From: Bacteroides sp. M10
GTDB lineage: Bacteria; Bacteroidota; Bacteroidia; Bacteroidales; Bacteroidaceae
Assembly (NCBI RefSeq): GCF_014334015.1
Contig: NZ_CP060488.1
Span: forward strand, 1,322,501 to 1,386,500
Length of the DNA: 64,000 nt
Direction: 5' to 3'
The number at the start of each line of letters is the position of its first letter. Position 1 is the first letter of the stretch. The notes beneath the pieces were generated by a model, which was not told the DNA's origin, made no database searches, and saw only the letters and a list, made by a program, of their open reading frames with translations. The translations under genes were made by a program, and so were the position numbers. This document shows, in pieces, positions 17,546-26,887 of this stretch.

Positions 17546-18379
17546 TTAATCGTTTATACTGAATGTAGCTACTACCGGAAAATGGTCTGATTCTACATAA
17601 GCATCATAATACACATCATAAGCCTTCGGAGCCATTCCTTTATCCGGGGTATACAACACGAAGTCAATAGCCTTTACCGGAACGGGAGTTCCGGTCGTCA
17701 ATCCATAGTTCCCGTTCAGGCAACCAATATCAAAACGCTCATACAATATCTTCATCGGACCCGAATCAGCCAACGCATTAAAGTCGCCGGTCAATATCAT
17801 CGGGGCATCCATCCCCTTCGTTTTTTCCAGAATAGTTGAGGTCTGATTGATACGGTTGGTTTCATTACCGACATGAGACAAATGAGTTACTCCGAAATAG
17901 AAGTTCTTCCCCTCTTTTTCTGTTTTCACGACTCCCATAGAGCGTGGGTAAACATCTTCCACGGTCTCTATTCTCGGTAAATCATAATTCACCTCGTCGC
18001 TTATCGGATATTTTGAGAGAATCAGATTACCGTATTCTCCACCATCCACATCACGGGTTTTAACGAAGAAAGCATATTGCATTCCCGTCACCTCTTTCAT
18101 CAAAGCAATAATATCCGCTTTCTCGACCTTATTGGTTTTCGTTTCAAACTCCTGTAAACCGGCCAGATCCGGATTTACCTTTTTAATCACTTGAGCAATA
18201 GCCTCCATTCCTTTCTTTCCGGAATAAACTTTCTGCCCGCTGTATATATTGTAGGACATGACTTTTACCAGTACTCCATCCTTATCGTCAGGAGGAGTTA
18301 CACCATCATCATCCGAACTGCAGCCGATAAACAAACCGTTTATCAACAGTACCAGTAATAAATAGAATTTATGTTTCAT
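17546..18379 (-). CDS. EEP-fold hydrolase lipoprotein, copy B
   Basis: Lipoprotein (signal ending GLFIGC, Cys20 acylated, then SSDDDG) with a complete endonuclease/exonuclease/phosphatase domain. Visible active-site residues are Asn44 (SYNIYSG), Glu77 (LQEFE), His166 (THLSH), Asp199 and Asn201 (TGDFNA), Asp239 (IDFVLY) and Asp265-His266 (SDHFPVV). The acidic SDDD after the cysteine resembles the surface-export signal of Bacteroidota lipoproteins, so this copy may face outward while copy A, with a signal peptide but no lipobox, would be periplasmic. It lies between the DUF3823 and NHL genes in the 25458-15293 operon. The predicted chemistry is metal-dependent phosphoester or phosphodiester cleavage; the substrate is unknown. 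Confidence 0.85.
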   Translation of the reverse strand: MKHKFYLLLVLLINGLFIGCSSDDDGVTPPDDKDGVLVKVMSYNIYSGQKVYSGKKGMEAIAQVIKKVNPDLAGLQEFETKTNKVEKADIIALMKEVTGMQYAFFVKTRDVDGGEYGNLILSKYPISDEVNYDLPRIETVEDVYPRSMGVVKTEKEGKNFYFGVTHLSHVGNETNRINQTSTILEKTKGMDAPMILTGDFNALADSGPMKILYERFDIGCLNGNYGLTTGTPVPVKAIDFVLYTPDKGMAPKAYDVYYDAYVESDHFPVVATFSIND

Positions 18380-18405
18380 TGTTACATTCTTTTTTATCGT
18401 TTACC

Positions 18406-19134
18406 TTATCTGATATCATTCACAGTTACTTCCACCACCCGGCTATAGTTCACATACGGTTTGCTTTCCGCCGTTACCGTAGCCGCAACACGCACGTATA
18501 CCCGATTCTTATTGGAAACAATCTTATAGTGATTCTCAATAAATTCGGTATCACTCATCAAGTCAATGACATGCGTACCACTGGCCTTTGTTCCCAATGA
18601 AGAAAGAGTAGCATGATTAGCATTGTTCACGTCTACTCCCGGAGCATAATTCCAGATAACGGAAACATCTGTCAGTTGCAATGTTTCGTTCGATGTCTTT
18701 GCATCGTAGGTAAGTGTCAGTTTATTATCTGCGGATACAGTAACATCAAGACTAATACGCGAAAATGGAATGGTATATAAGTCAACCTGCGTTTGTCCGT
18801 TCACGGTGACATATCCCTCACACACTCCAACAAAAGGGCCGTCCTTTGCCTGAATGCGGTAATTACCATTAAATACTTTGGTATGCTCAAATGTCCCATC
18901 CTGCCGGGCCCGGAAATCGACCGAAGCAGTAGCTCCGGTGTTCTGCTCATACAAACTCATCATCACCCCACTACTTCCCGGCACAGGCATGGGAATCGGC
19001 TCATTCGTTTCCTTGTCATAAATGGTGCCATGCACACCGCCATTCGGTGCATCATAATTGTCGATGTCATTTTCGCATGCTACCATGAAACAGGCGAATA
19101 ATGCAGTCAATCCTATATTTATTATTTTATTCAT
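18406..19134 (-). CDS. DUF3823-type lipoprotein, probable SusE-like glycan-binding protein
   Basis: Lipoprotein of 242 residues directly downstream of SusD (32 bp), the usual place of a SusE-like binding protein. The signal ends at FMVAC (Cys20) and is followed by ENDIDNYD. An Ig-like carboxypeptidase-regulatory segment (about 30-115) has the DUF3823 start GGVHGTIYDKETNEPIP, followed by NYRIQAKDGPF. A second beta-sandwich (about 118-242) ends in VNYSRVVEVTVNDIR. No catalytic residues are seen. DUF3823 proteins are nearly always found beside SusC/SusD pairs. The ligand is unknown; the operon's GH130 enzyme suggests a mannoside. Confidence 0.8.
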   Translation of the reverse strand: MNKIINIGLTALFACFMVACENDIDNYDAPNGGVHGTIYDKETNEPIPMPVPGSSGVMMSLYEQNTGATASVDFRARQDGTFEHTKVFNGNYRIQAKDGPFVGVCEGYVTVNGQTQVDLYTIPFSRISLDVTVSADNKLTLTYDAKTSNETLQLTDVSVIWNYAPGVDVNNANHATLSSLGTKASGTHVIDLMSDTEFIENHYKIVSNKNRVYVRVAATVTAESKPYVNYSRVVEVTVNDIR

Positions 19135-19166
19135 ATCGGTTTTTCTTTAACTTATAATTGAACATA

Positions 19167-21107
19167 TCAGTTGCCGTAACCCGGATTCTGCGTCATCAAC
19201 GGATTTGTACTCAAATCTTCCGCACGGAAAACCGTATAATAGTTCTTTTCGAGGAAAAGACGTTTTCTCTTTTCAGGTACCCCAGTTTCAAATGTGTATT
19301 TTCCACTCTTAACATTGTAATATGGACAAAGAGCTGTACCACGGAAATTAGTCAAGCCACCTTTGCTGACATCCAAATGGGCCAGACGCCAACGTTTCAA
19401 ATCCCAGTAACGATGCTTCTCAAAAGCAAGTTCCACTTTTCGTTCATGGCGAACCTTGTCAAGAGTCAAATCACCGGCAGTCAACAGTTTGATACCTGCC
19501 CTGCCACGAATCTCATTGATATCTTTCAAAGCCACATCCAAATGCTGATTCAACTCCATACAAGCCTCTGCACGATTCAGGTAGATTTCTGCCAGACGGA
19601 ACACAACCCAAGGGGTAGAAGAACGTTTTGCATCAATATCCGTATAATCCGTCAGACTTTCGTCCAAAAACTTACGCTGATAGAAACCTGTTTTGCTGGC
19701 GTCACCTACACTTAATGAACCACCGTCTTTCCCGGAAGTATTGTAAGTCTGTCCGTCGATAACTACCTTATTCTCCTTATCCGGTTGAGCGGAAGCTTCA
19801 TATTTGGTTCCTATTCCATCCTGTCCGTTGATTACTCCGCGCATCCACTCTATTTTACCACCGCCATATCCTTTATAATCAGCGCCAGGCAAGTAAACGG
19901 AACCTAATAAACGAGGATCTTTATTTTTAAAGATGTCATACGGACTGTCGTAGCTAATCGCCTTTCCACCGCTATCCTTCATTTTTAGTTTACCTTCTGT
20001 GCCGTCGATATATTCAAATTCCTCAACCATTTCCAGAACCGGAGACATACCACATCCCCAACCATCACCACGATATGAGAAAGGAACGTTCAGTTTATCC
20101 CACATATGCCCTTTTCCGGCAGCTACATTATACTGTTTCTGAAAAATATACTCTCCATTATCTCCGTTCACTGTCTTAGAAAAAAGATTATAAAAGTTCT
20201 GTGCCAGCTCTTCCGGATCCGTACTTGTCGACTTGTACAAGCTATATACACGAGGAACCATCTCATCCAAAATCTTTGATGAAGCTGTATAACATTCGTC
20301 AAAGTAACGCTCCGCTTCTGTCTCTGGAATATAAACATAGCCTTTGGAAACGGCTTCCCCCGTCAAGGTAAGTGTTTTAGAGTATTTGGCAATAGTGCCG
20401 GCATACAATGCTGCACGAGACCACAAAGCCAATACCGCCCCACGATTGGCCCGATATTTGGCATCGCTGTTGCGCACTTCCGGCAATGATCCATAGACGG
20501 CTTTACACTCATTGATTATAAAATCATACGTAGCTGCTTCCGTATCACGAGCCTGATACAGCGCTTGCGTATTTCCGGCGGTGTATTCTTGAGGAATAGT
20601 TTGCAAAGGCACACCTCCGTAACGTTTCACCAACCCAAAATACTGCATTGCACGGATAAAGCGAGCTTCTGCTCCAATCTCTTCTTTTTCATCCTCACTC
20701 AGCACTGAAGTCTTTTCGATATTCAGCAGGAAGTTATTTACGATACGGATTTGTTTATAACGAGTCACCATATCGTCATTAAATACATAATCGCCATAAG
20801 AATAAGTAGAATTTGATTTATCAAATGCACTCTCTTTCTGATAACTGGCCGTAGCCTCATCCGAAAGACTGGTCTGATTCGCCAAATTCGCTTTCTTGCT
20901 TCCATACCAATCATCAAACTCATCCAGCTTTAATCCGGAATCATACATATCCGCCAAAACGGCTGTAATTGCTTTCGGATTCTGCCAAATTAGATCCGGA
21001 GTGTTAACCCCACTGGTACTTTCACGATTCAGGTAATCATCACATCCCGTCAATCCGAGGATAGATACTCCGGCTATCCATATATATTTCAAATAATTTC
21101 TATTCAT
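19167..21107 (-). CDS. SusD-family outer-membrane lipoprotein (PUL 2)
   Basis: Large SusD homologue of 646 residues, about 100 longer than average. The signal ends at LGLTGC (Cys22), then DDYLNRESTSGVNTPDLIW. The helical SusD core shows ARFIRAMQYFGLVKRYGGVPLQT at about 150-172. Inserted loops in the middle (about 300-490) account for the extra length and would shape the glycan surface. The C-terminal SusD motif is LAFEKHRYWDLKRWRLAHLD, and the protein ends with LSTNPLMTQNPGYGN. It forms the SusCD pair with the gene 14 bp upstream. The ligand is not deducible from sequence. Confidence 0.92.
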   Translation of the reverse strand: MNRNYLKYIWIAGVSILGLTGCDDYLNRESTSGVNTPDLIWQNPKAITAVLADMYDSGLKLDEFDDWYGSKKANLANQTSLSDEATASYQKESAFDKSNSTYSYGDYVFNDDMVTRYKQIRIVNNFLLNIEKTSVLSEDEKEEIGAEARFIRAMQYFGLVKRYGGVPLQTIPQEYTAGNTQALYQARDTEAATYDFIINECKAVYGSLPEVRNSDAKYRANRGAVLALWSRAALYAGTIAKYSKTLTLTGEAVSKGYVYIPETEAERYFDECYTASSKILDEMVPRVYSLYKSTSTDPEELAQNFYNLFSKTVNGDNGEYIFQKQYNVAAGKGHMWDKLNVPFSYRGDGWGCGMSPVLEMVEEFEYIDGTEGKLKMKDSGGKAISYDSPYDIFKNKDPRLLGSVYLPGADYKGYGGGKIEWMRGVINGQDGIGTKYEASAQPDKENKVVIDGQTYNTSGKDGGSLSVGDASKTGFYQRKFLDESLTDYTDIDAKRSSTPWVVFRLAEIYLNRAEACMELNQHLDVALKDINEIRGRAGIKLLTAGDLTLDKVRHERKVELAFEKHRYWDLKRWRLAHLDVSKGGLTNFRGTALCPYYNVKSGKYTFETGVPEKRKRLFLEKNYYTVFRAEDLSTNPLMTQNPGYGN

Positions 21108-21121
21108 TGTCTTTATAGATT

Positions 21122-24100
21122 TTAGAAGGTTACATTCACACCAAAGTTATATGTCTTCATTTGCGGGTAATAGCGCACTCCGCTAGAGTTGCTTTCCGGG
21201 TCAACATTCTTCATCAATCCATCACGATTAGTGAAAGTCAGCAGATTGTTGCAGTTGATGTAAAAACGCACACGGTCGATAGCTGCTTTCTTCGTCAATG
21301 CTTTAGGTAGTGTGTACCCTAGCTCCAATGTTTTCAGACGCAGATAACTTGCATTGTGCAGTGACCATGAATTACCGGAACGATTATCCGCAACACCCGC
21401 TACACGAGCGGCAGGCATATACCCGGAAATCCACTTACTATAAGGATCGGTCGGGTCTTCCCGATGCCAACGGTCGGTCATGATGGCCAGTCCATTACCC
21501 AAACCCTGCTGGATAAATGGGTCCAGAATATCCCCACTGACATAAATATCATGACCTGCCGCCCCCTGAAAGAATACCGTCAGGTCGAATCCTTTATATT
21601 CTCCGGACATATTCAATCCATAATACATACGTGGAGTAGCACCATGTCCGAGTGGCTGCGTATCGTTATCATCAATAATGCCATCCCCATTATAGTCTTC
21701 AAATTTCAGATCACCTGGCATTAATGAACGGTTACCGTCTTTATCCTGAACCGGTGAATTCAAGATTTCCTCGAAACTGGAGAACTGTCCGATAACTTTC
21801 TTTCCCCAACGAATATCTTTATAACGACCGTTCGTGTTATTACGCCAATCATCATACATATTGGTAGAAGCAGCTCTCTCTACATAATCATACTTAATCC
21901 GGGTAGTAGAGAAATTAGCCGACACATTATAATTGAAGTTACCAATCCGGTTCTTATGTCCAACTACGATCTCAAATCCCGTATTAATATCAGAATTCAG
22001 ATTCTCCTGCGGCATTGATTCTCCGAAAATAGTAGGTAATGATCCTACACGAGTAGCAGGAAGTCCCGAACGGTTTCTACGGAACCAATCGAATTCTACG
22101 GAAATCAATCCTCTATGATAAGAGGCTTCAAAGCCAATATTCATAATCTTTGATTCATACCAGGTCAGCCACGGATTGGCCATACCTACCGTAGTCATAC
22201 CGGAAGTCACTCCGTTGCTGCCCATAATATAGCTCCCATGAGATGTATATCCATCCAGATATTGAAAAGCGTCGAAGTCTCCTTCATCTCCCACTTTGGC
22301 ATACGAAGCACGGATTTTCAGGTTGTCCATATCAGGCAACAGTTTCTTGAAAAAGGCCTCTTCGGAAACACGCCACCCTAAAGACACACCTGGAAAAAAT
22401 CCCCAACGGTTACCTTCACGGAATTTATAGGTTCCATCGTAGCGGAAATTGAACTCAACAAGATAGCGATTGGAAAAATCATAATTCAAACGCCCCACCA
22501 GACCGGCATGTGCCGTTTCCTGTGTTTTACCGGAGGCTTCCTGATTGGTTTTATCTCCATAATCCAAGTCAGGAATGAGTCCGATAGCAAAATCACGTGT
22601 TCCGGTCACCCAACTTCTTTTGTCATTATACATTTCCCATACCAGCATAGCACCAATATTGTGCTTCTTGGCAAACGTATTATTATAGTTCATTGAGAAC
22701 TGATAAGTCGGTTTATCATAATTTTCCAGTTTCGATTCCAGATGTGCGGTATTAATCACCTTCTCTATATACTCTTCATTGGCATAATCATAAGTATATT
22801 CCGACAAATCCTTCCTCCATGTTTTCCATTCCTTATTTGTATAATCATAAGCAACCAATGCTTTTGCCATCAGTCCTTTCACCCAGGGAAGTTTCCAGGT
22901 AATAGCCAATGAGCTGTTAAATTCACGACGCAGACGATCTTCATATCCGCTGTCATCCGAACTGGATACATGTACAGGATTAGCCATATCACCTACCGCT
23001 CCCCAATAATCCGGATTATCATTGGCATACATGGAATAAGTCGGGATTGCCATTTGTGCCGAACGGAACAGATTATCGCCGTTATAAGGCTTCTTGCGGT
23101 TATCAAACCGTCCGCTCAAACGCAACTCTACGTTCACCCCTTTAGCAACTTCTACACTTAGGTTTGAACGGACATTGTAACGTTGGTAGTTCCAGTCGCC
23201 CGAACGGATGATGCCGCCCTGATCCATATATCCGATAGACATATAATATTTCACCTTCTCCGTACCTCCCGTCATGCTCAAGTTGTGTGAAGTTTGAGGA
23301 GCTGAGCTACGCATGGTTTCATTCCACCAATCCGTACCTGCCGTACCATTCCGGTAAGCTTCCAGCTGCTCCTGCGAGTAAGCAGAAGCTCCGCGCCACG
23401 GATTCGCATTATGAATCGCTTCATTGTAAAGTGAAGCATACTCATAGGCATTCATCATTTCCGGATAGCGGGTCACTTTCTGAAAACCTACGTAACCATT
23501 ATATTCTATCTTTGCCTTTTGCTCCGTTCCTTTTTTAGTAGTCACCAATAAAACTCCATTAGAACCTTTAAAACCGTAAACAGCTGCGGCGGCATCCTTC
23601 AGTATGGAAATTGATTCGATGTCATTCGGGTCTAGTTGGGCATAATCACGCTCGATACCATCCACAATCACCAACATACTTCCATATCCGCGAATATCAA
23701 CAGAAGCTCCGTCATCGCCAGGACTACCACTACGTTGCACGGCACGCAGCCCCGGCAAACGTCCGGCAAGCATATTTGTCACACTAGGAGCTTTTACCTC
23801 CATCAACTTATCCGAAGAGATGGCAGCTACCGATCCAGTCACAGAAGCTTTCTTCTGAATACCATAACCTACTACTACCACTTCATCCAACGTTTCCGTA
23901 TCTTCCTGCAAAGTTACTTTCAATCCGGCTTGTCCGTTTACTTTCACTTCAGCCGTTTTATATCCGATATAAGATATTTGCAACACTCCGTTAGCCGGAA
24001 CTGACAAAGTGAACTTACCATCCAAATCAGTAATCGTTCCTATACCGGTACTCCCCTTCAACTGTACCGAAGCTCCGATAACAGGTTCTCCATTGGCATC

Positions 24101-24289
24101 AACCACCACACCCTTTACCGAGATATTCCGTACCGTCTGTTCAACATCTGATATCAAAGGATTTTCTGCATATACCGTGAAAGGTAGACACAAGAACGTC
24201 CCTGCCATTAAAGCTGAAACAGTAGCTATCTTCAGCCGGTCATTGAACGACTTTGAGACAACCGTGTTCATTTTACAACCATGTTTCAT
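21122..24289 (-). CDS. SusC-family TonB-dependent transporter (PUL 2)
   Basis: TonB-dependent transporter of 1055 residues. A long N-terminal stretch precedes the signal core (ATVSALMAGTFLCLPFTVYA, about 23-42). Met7 is an alternative start. A carboxypeptidase-like domain (about 58-130) has VKGVVVDANGEPVIGASVQ. The TonB-box-like DEVVVVGYG precedes a plug containing VDIRGYGSMLVIVDGI and the signature AVYGFKGSNGVLLVTTKKG. Here the family's usual SRAANG is FKGSNG, as in a recognised sub-branch of SusC proteins. The barrel ends in YNFGVNVTF. It lies 8 bp after the GH130 lipoprotein gene and 14 bp before SusD, so it is inside the operon driven from about 25500. Confidence 0.94.
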   Translation of the reverse strand: MKHGCKMNTVVSKSFNDRLKIATVSALMAGTFLCLPFTVYAENPLISDVEQTVRNISVKGVVVDANGEPVIGASVQLKGSTGIGTITDLDGKFTLSVPANGVLQISYIGYKTAEVKVNGQAGLKVTLQEDTETLDEVVVVGYGIQKKASVTGSVAAISSDKLMEVKAPSVTNMLAGRLPGLRAVQRSGSPGDDGASVDIRGYGSMLVIVDGIERDYAQLDPNDIESISILKDAAAAVYGFKGSNGVLLVTTKKGTEQKAKIEYNGYVGFQKVTRYPEMMNAYEYASLYNEAIHNANPWRGASAYSQEQLEAYRNGTAGTDWWNETMRSSAPQTSHNLSMTGGTEKVKYYMSIGYMDQGGIIRSGDWNYQRYNVRSNLSVEVAKGVNVELRLSGRFDNRKKPYNGDNLFRSAQMAIPTYSMYANDNPDYWGAVGDMANPVHVSSSDDSGYEDRLRREFNSSLAITWKLPWVKGLMAKALVAYDYTNKEWKTWRKDLSEYTYDYANEEYIEKVINTAHLESKLENYDKPTYQFSMNYNNTFAKKHNIGAMLVWEMYNDKRSWVTGTRDFAIGLIPDLDYGDKTNQEASGKTQETAHAGLVGRLNYDFSNRYLVEFNFRYDGTYKFREGNRWGFFPGVSLGWRVSEEAFFKKLLPDMDNLKIRASYAKVGDEGDFDAFQYLDGYTSHGSYIMGSNGVTSGMTTVGMANPWLTWYESKIMNIGFEASYHRGLISVEFDWFRRNRSGLPATRVGSLPTIFGESMPQENLNSDINTGFEIVVGHKNRIGNFNYNVSANFSTTRIKYDYVERAASTNMYDDWRNNTNGRYKDIRWGKKVIGQFSSFEEILNSPVQDKDGNRSLMPGDLKFEDYNGDGIIDDNDTQPLGHGATPRMYYGLNMSGEYKGFDLTVFFQGAAGHDIYVSGDILDPFIQQGLGNGLAIMTDRWHREDPTDPYSKWISGYMPAARVAGVADNRSGNSWSLHNASYLRLKTLELGYTLPKALTKKAAIDRVRFYINCNNLLTFTNRDGLMKNVDPESNSSGVRYYPQMKTYNFGVNVTF

Positions 24290-24297
24290 AGATTAAA

Positions 24298-25458
24298 TTA
24301 GTTATGTGTTTTGAGTTTTAAATCCATATTATTATCACATATCGCTACTGCAACCTGCGAATCAGCGCAGCCATAATAGAGATATAGTTTATTTTTGAAG
24401 TAAGCCAATCCTTCTATAAATACTGTTCCGTCTTTATATTGACCACTCTTCTCAAAAGCAGCCTCAGGCACAAAGAATGGTTTATCCAAACGACCCAGTA
24501 CTTGATAAGGATCATCGGTATCGAACAAAAACTGCCCTGCACAATAAGCTCCAGCCGGATATTCCGGATCTCTTTCTTCTTTATATCCGTTCTTACCATT
24601 ATACAGTAGGACAATACCATCTGTTGTTTTTATGGCAGGAGGACCACACTCTGTCAAACGACTATCAAAATAGCCGCTGCGGGGTTTGGCAATTTCTCTC
24701 AATTCATTATTCTCGTTCAATACCGGTGTCCAATCTGTCAGGTTGTCGGAAGTTGCTGCACATACGGCATTTTCCCCCCAATACATAAAATATTTGCCAT
24801 TCACTTTCTCAATGACAAGTTTTCCATCCTTCACCCCGGTAACAATAGAAGCAGATTTGCTCGCTATATTGGCAAAACGTCCGTTATACGCTTTTGCAAA
24901 AGCAAGTCCATGCTTTGTCCAGTTCTTCAGGTCGGTGGAAGTAGCAACTGCCAGACGGGGGAGATGACGATTCCAAGCTGTATAGAGCATTACATATAAT
25001 CCATCCTCCGTCATTGCCACACGCGGGTCTTCGCAACCTCCTTCCCATTCTATTTCTTTATAGTCGTCTTCGGAAGGGAATAATACAGGGGCATCCGATT
25101 GTTTCATCGTCACTCCATCCGTACTTTCTGCATAGCCAATGCGGGATGTTCTCTTTCCTATACCTTGCGCTGAATTATCTTCTGCCCGATAGAGTACTAC
25201 AATCTTTCCATCTTTAACGGTGGCTGCCGGATTGAAAGTATCACTCTCCTCCCATCTTACCAACTGCTTGCGCATCGGGCATTGAAAAGTAGTCGGTTGT
25301 GGAGAAATCACCGGATTCACTCCTTCCGGACGAACGAAAGGACCTATTATCCAATGTTCGTTCTGCTCTTCAACAACAGCAGATGTTTGCTTCTGACCCG
25401 AGCATCCGGCAAGTGTCATCATACTAATTAAATAGATTACAGATTTTAGTTTTATCAT
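24298..25458 (-). CDS. GH130 lipoprotein, beta-mannoside-active
   Basis: Glycoside hydrolase family 130 five-bladed propeller of 386 residues, exported as a lipoprotein (signal ending MTLAGC, Cys19). Family marks are NPAATVKDGKIVVLYRAED (about 76-94), GGCEDPRV with the proposed general acid Asp144, a central NGKYFMYWGE, and FIEGLAYFKNKLYLYYGCAD near the end. GH130 enzymes are phosphorylases or hydrolases of beta-mannosides, and lipoprotein members outside the cytoplasm are expected to be hydrolases because phosphate-dependent catalysis suits the cytoplasm. The length and export recall the BT3780-type beta-1,2-mannosidases, but I cannot assign the subfamily by eye. First gene of the main PUL 2 operon, 50 bp downstream of a -7 box and 79 bp downstream of the shared HTCS motif. 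Confidence 0.88.
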   Translation of the reverse strand: MIKLKSVIYLISMMTLAGCSGQKQTSAVVEEQNEHWIIGPFVRPEGVNPVISPQPTTFQCPMRKQLVRWEESDTFNPAATVKDGKIVVLYRAEDNSAQGIGKRTSRIGYAESTDGVTMKQSDAPVLFPSEDDYKEIEWEGGCEDPRVAMTEDGLYVMLYTAWNRHLPRLAVATSTDLKNWTKHGLAFAKAYNGRFANIASKSASIVTGVKDGKLVIEKVNGKYFMYWGENAVCAATSDNLTDWTPVLNENNELREIAKPRSGYFDSRLTECGPPAIKTTDGIVLLYNGKNGYKEERDPEYPAGAYCAGQFLFDTDDPYQVLGRLDKPFFVPEAAFEKSGQYKDGTVFIEGLAYFKNKLYLYYGCADSQVAVAICDNNMDLKLKTHN

Positions 25459-25507
25459 ACGTCATTTTTTAGTTTTTCCGAATCAGTCGTTCCTTGTTTT
25501 CTGTCAG

Positions 25508-25580
25508 CAAAACTACCCTCACTCCACAAAAATTGAGTGTACTATATTCTCAAAAGGGTATATAGGTGCTGTACAACATA
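25508..25580 (-). promoter_or_regulatory. Promoter and HTCS-type activator motif of the main PUL 2 operon (copy 1)
   Basis: The 44-bp block 25537-25580 matches 28004-28047 at 41 of 44 positions, with the first 26 bases identical (start GTGTACTATATTCTC, plus strand). It is followed toward the gene, after exactly 21 bp, by a minus-strand TAGTTTTG (25508-25515), a Bacteroides -7 box. The same 21-bp spacing occurs at the other copy. The motif contains TGTAC words near each end. This is the expected layout for an activator bound just upstream of the core promoter, and the divergent HTCS is the obvious candidate. Confidence 0.8.
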
Positions 25581-25623
25581 ATAATTCATTCGTTTGCAAC
25601 GACGATTTAACGATTTTGAAATA

Positions 25624-26871
25624 TTAGCGAATAGCTTGATTCTGTCTGATGATGTTCCGGGCTAATGGATAGGCAATCAACTGCAAAGCTCCCACTAGGA
25701 TCAATGCGTACTTCAATGCAAAATCCTGTGATATGACAAATGCGAGTACCATAAAAAGTATTAGTCCGAAAGCACGTCCCAGAAATAGTCCGAACTCATG
25801 GCTTAAAATATAGGTATATTCATTTCTTTTTTCGATTTTTACTACTGCATCGATGGTTTGCATCATAATAGGGTAATAAGGCAAGTCAAACAATGGCTGA
25901 AAGATCACCTTACAGAGGACAAAGATAATCACTCCGGTGGCTGAAAACAAGATTCCGTTGAACAGAGTACCGATAAAAAAGACAAGTAGCCCGGCTATAA
26001 ATACCTTCGACCGGTCTTCAGGTTTGGTTATTCGTCCCAATACATAAACCAAAACAGCTGTCAGTGTACCACTGATTCCCTGTATTAAACCCAGTACGCC
26101 TTCATCACCTACTAACTTCAGAACCAGAATAGCAGGAGCGGTCACCAAAAATCCCTGTACCATTCCTTTCAGGGAAGCCAGCAACAACATTTTTTTCCAA
26201 AGTGTGCAAAACCGGAAATACAGAAAATTCTTCTGCACCGGATTGGCGAACTTACCACGCCATAAAACGGCTACAGCAAACAAAGTCACTATGATTACTC
26301 CAACCGTCACCAACCGATAGGCTCCATTAATATCAATCAGGCATCCCATTATTTCCCTGCCATCTATCTGACTGATAAATGCTCCAATCAATAAAGGTAC
26401 AGTAATCGAAGTAATGGAAAAGAAAAAAGACTCCAGCCCGAAGAAGTAGTTGCGACTATCATCTGTCGTGTTATTCAGAGTCAGCAGATAGCGATTGGTC
26501 CAGAAGAAGCCCGATGCAGCTCCAAGTACAAATCCAGCTATACCCAATTCCACAAAGCCTAATGACTTTACCAGCATCATGGCAAACATCGACAATCCAC
26601 TAACTAATATCCCTCCTGCATACAGCATCTTCACACTCACATGTCGCAACAAGAAACCATTCACAAATGAGGTAGTGATGATACCAATGTACATGAAAAG
26701 CTGATAAAAAGCCACCGAAACCGGTTCACTGGTATGGCGCATCACATAAGCACCCACGAAAATCTCAACAACAGGAAGCACCAGCGCATAAAGAAGATTA
26801 GTCATCAGCAAGACCCGTACATTAGAAGTTTGCTGTTTGAAGAACTGATACTCTCTTTTTAGTTTATTCAT
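25624..26871 (-). CDS. MFS sugar transporter (PUL 2)
   Basis: Inner-membrane MFS permease of 415 residues with about 12 hydrophobic segments starting at residue 18 (VRVLLMTNLLYALVLPVVEIFVGAYVM). It has a distinctive GFFWTNRYLLTLNNTTDDSRNYFFGLESFFFS stretch at about 121-152 and no signal peptide. It is the second gene of a two-gene operon with the cytoplasmic GH130 (16-bp gap). The likely job is to import the mannosyl disaccharide or short oligosaccharide that the GH130 enzyme then splits. MFS transporters beside GH130 phosphorylases are a known arrangement in Bacteroides mannoside and N-glycan pathways. The specific sugar cannot be read from sequence. Confidence 0.85.
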   Translation of the reverse strand: MNKLKREYQFFKQQTSNVRVLLMTNLLYALVLPVVEIFVGAYVMRHTSEPVSVAFYQLFMYIGIITTSFVNGFLLRHVSVKMLYAGGILVSGLSMFAMMLVKSLGFVELGIAGFVLGAASGFFWTNRYLLTLNNTTDDSRNYFFGLESFFFSITSITVPLLIGAFISQIDGREIMGCLIDINGAYRLVTVGVIIVTLFAVAVLWRGKFANPVQKNFLYFRFCTLWKKMLLLASLKGMVQGFLVTAPAILVLKLVGDEGVLGLIQGISGTLTAVLVYVLGRITKPEDRSKVFIAGLLVFFIGTLFNGILFSATGVIIFVLCKVIFQPLFDLPYYPIMMQTIDAVVKIEKRNEYTYILSHEFGLFLGRAFGLILFMVLAFVISQDFALKYALILVGALQLIAYPLARNIIRQNQAIR

Positions 26872-26887
26872 TATCTATTTATTTATA

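Noticed and set aside
19167..24289. Possible frameshift or fusion behind the long SusD (646 residues) of PUL 2
   Set aside because: All SusD landmarks occur in order from the lipobox to the C-terminal NPGY motif; the extra length is spread over internal loops.
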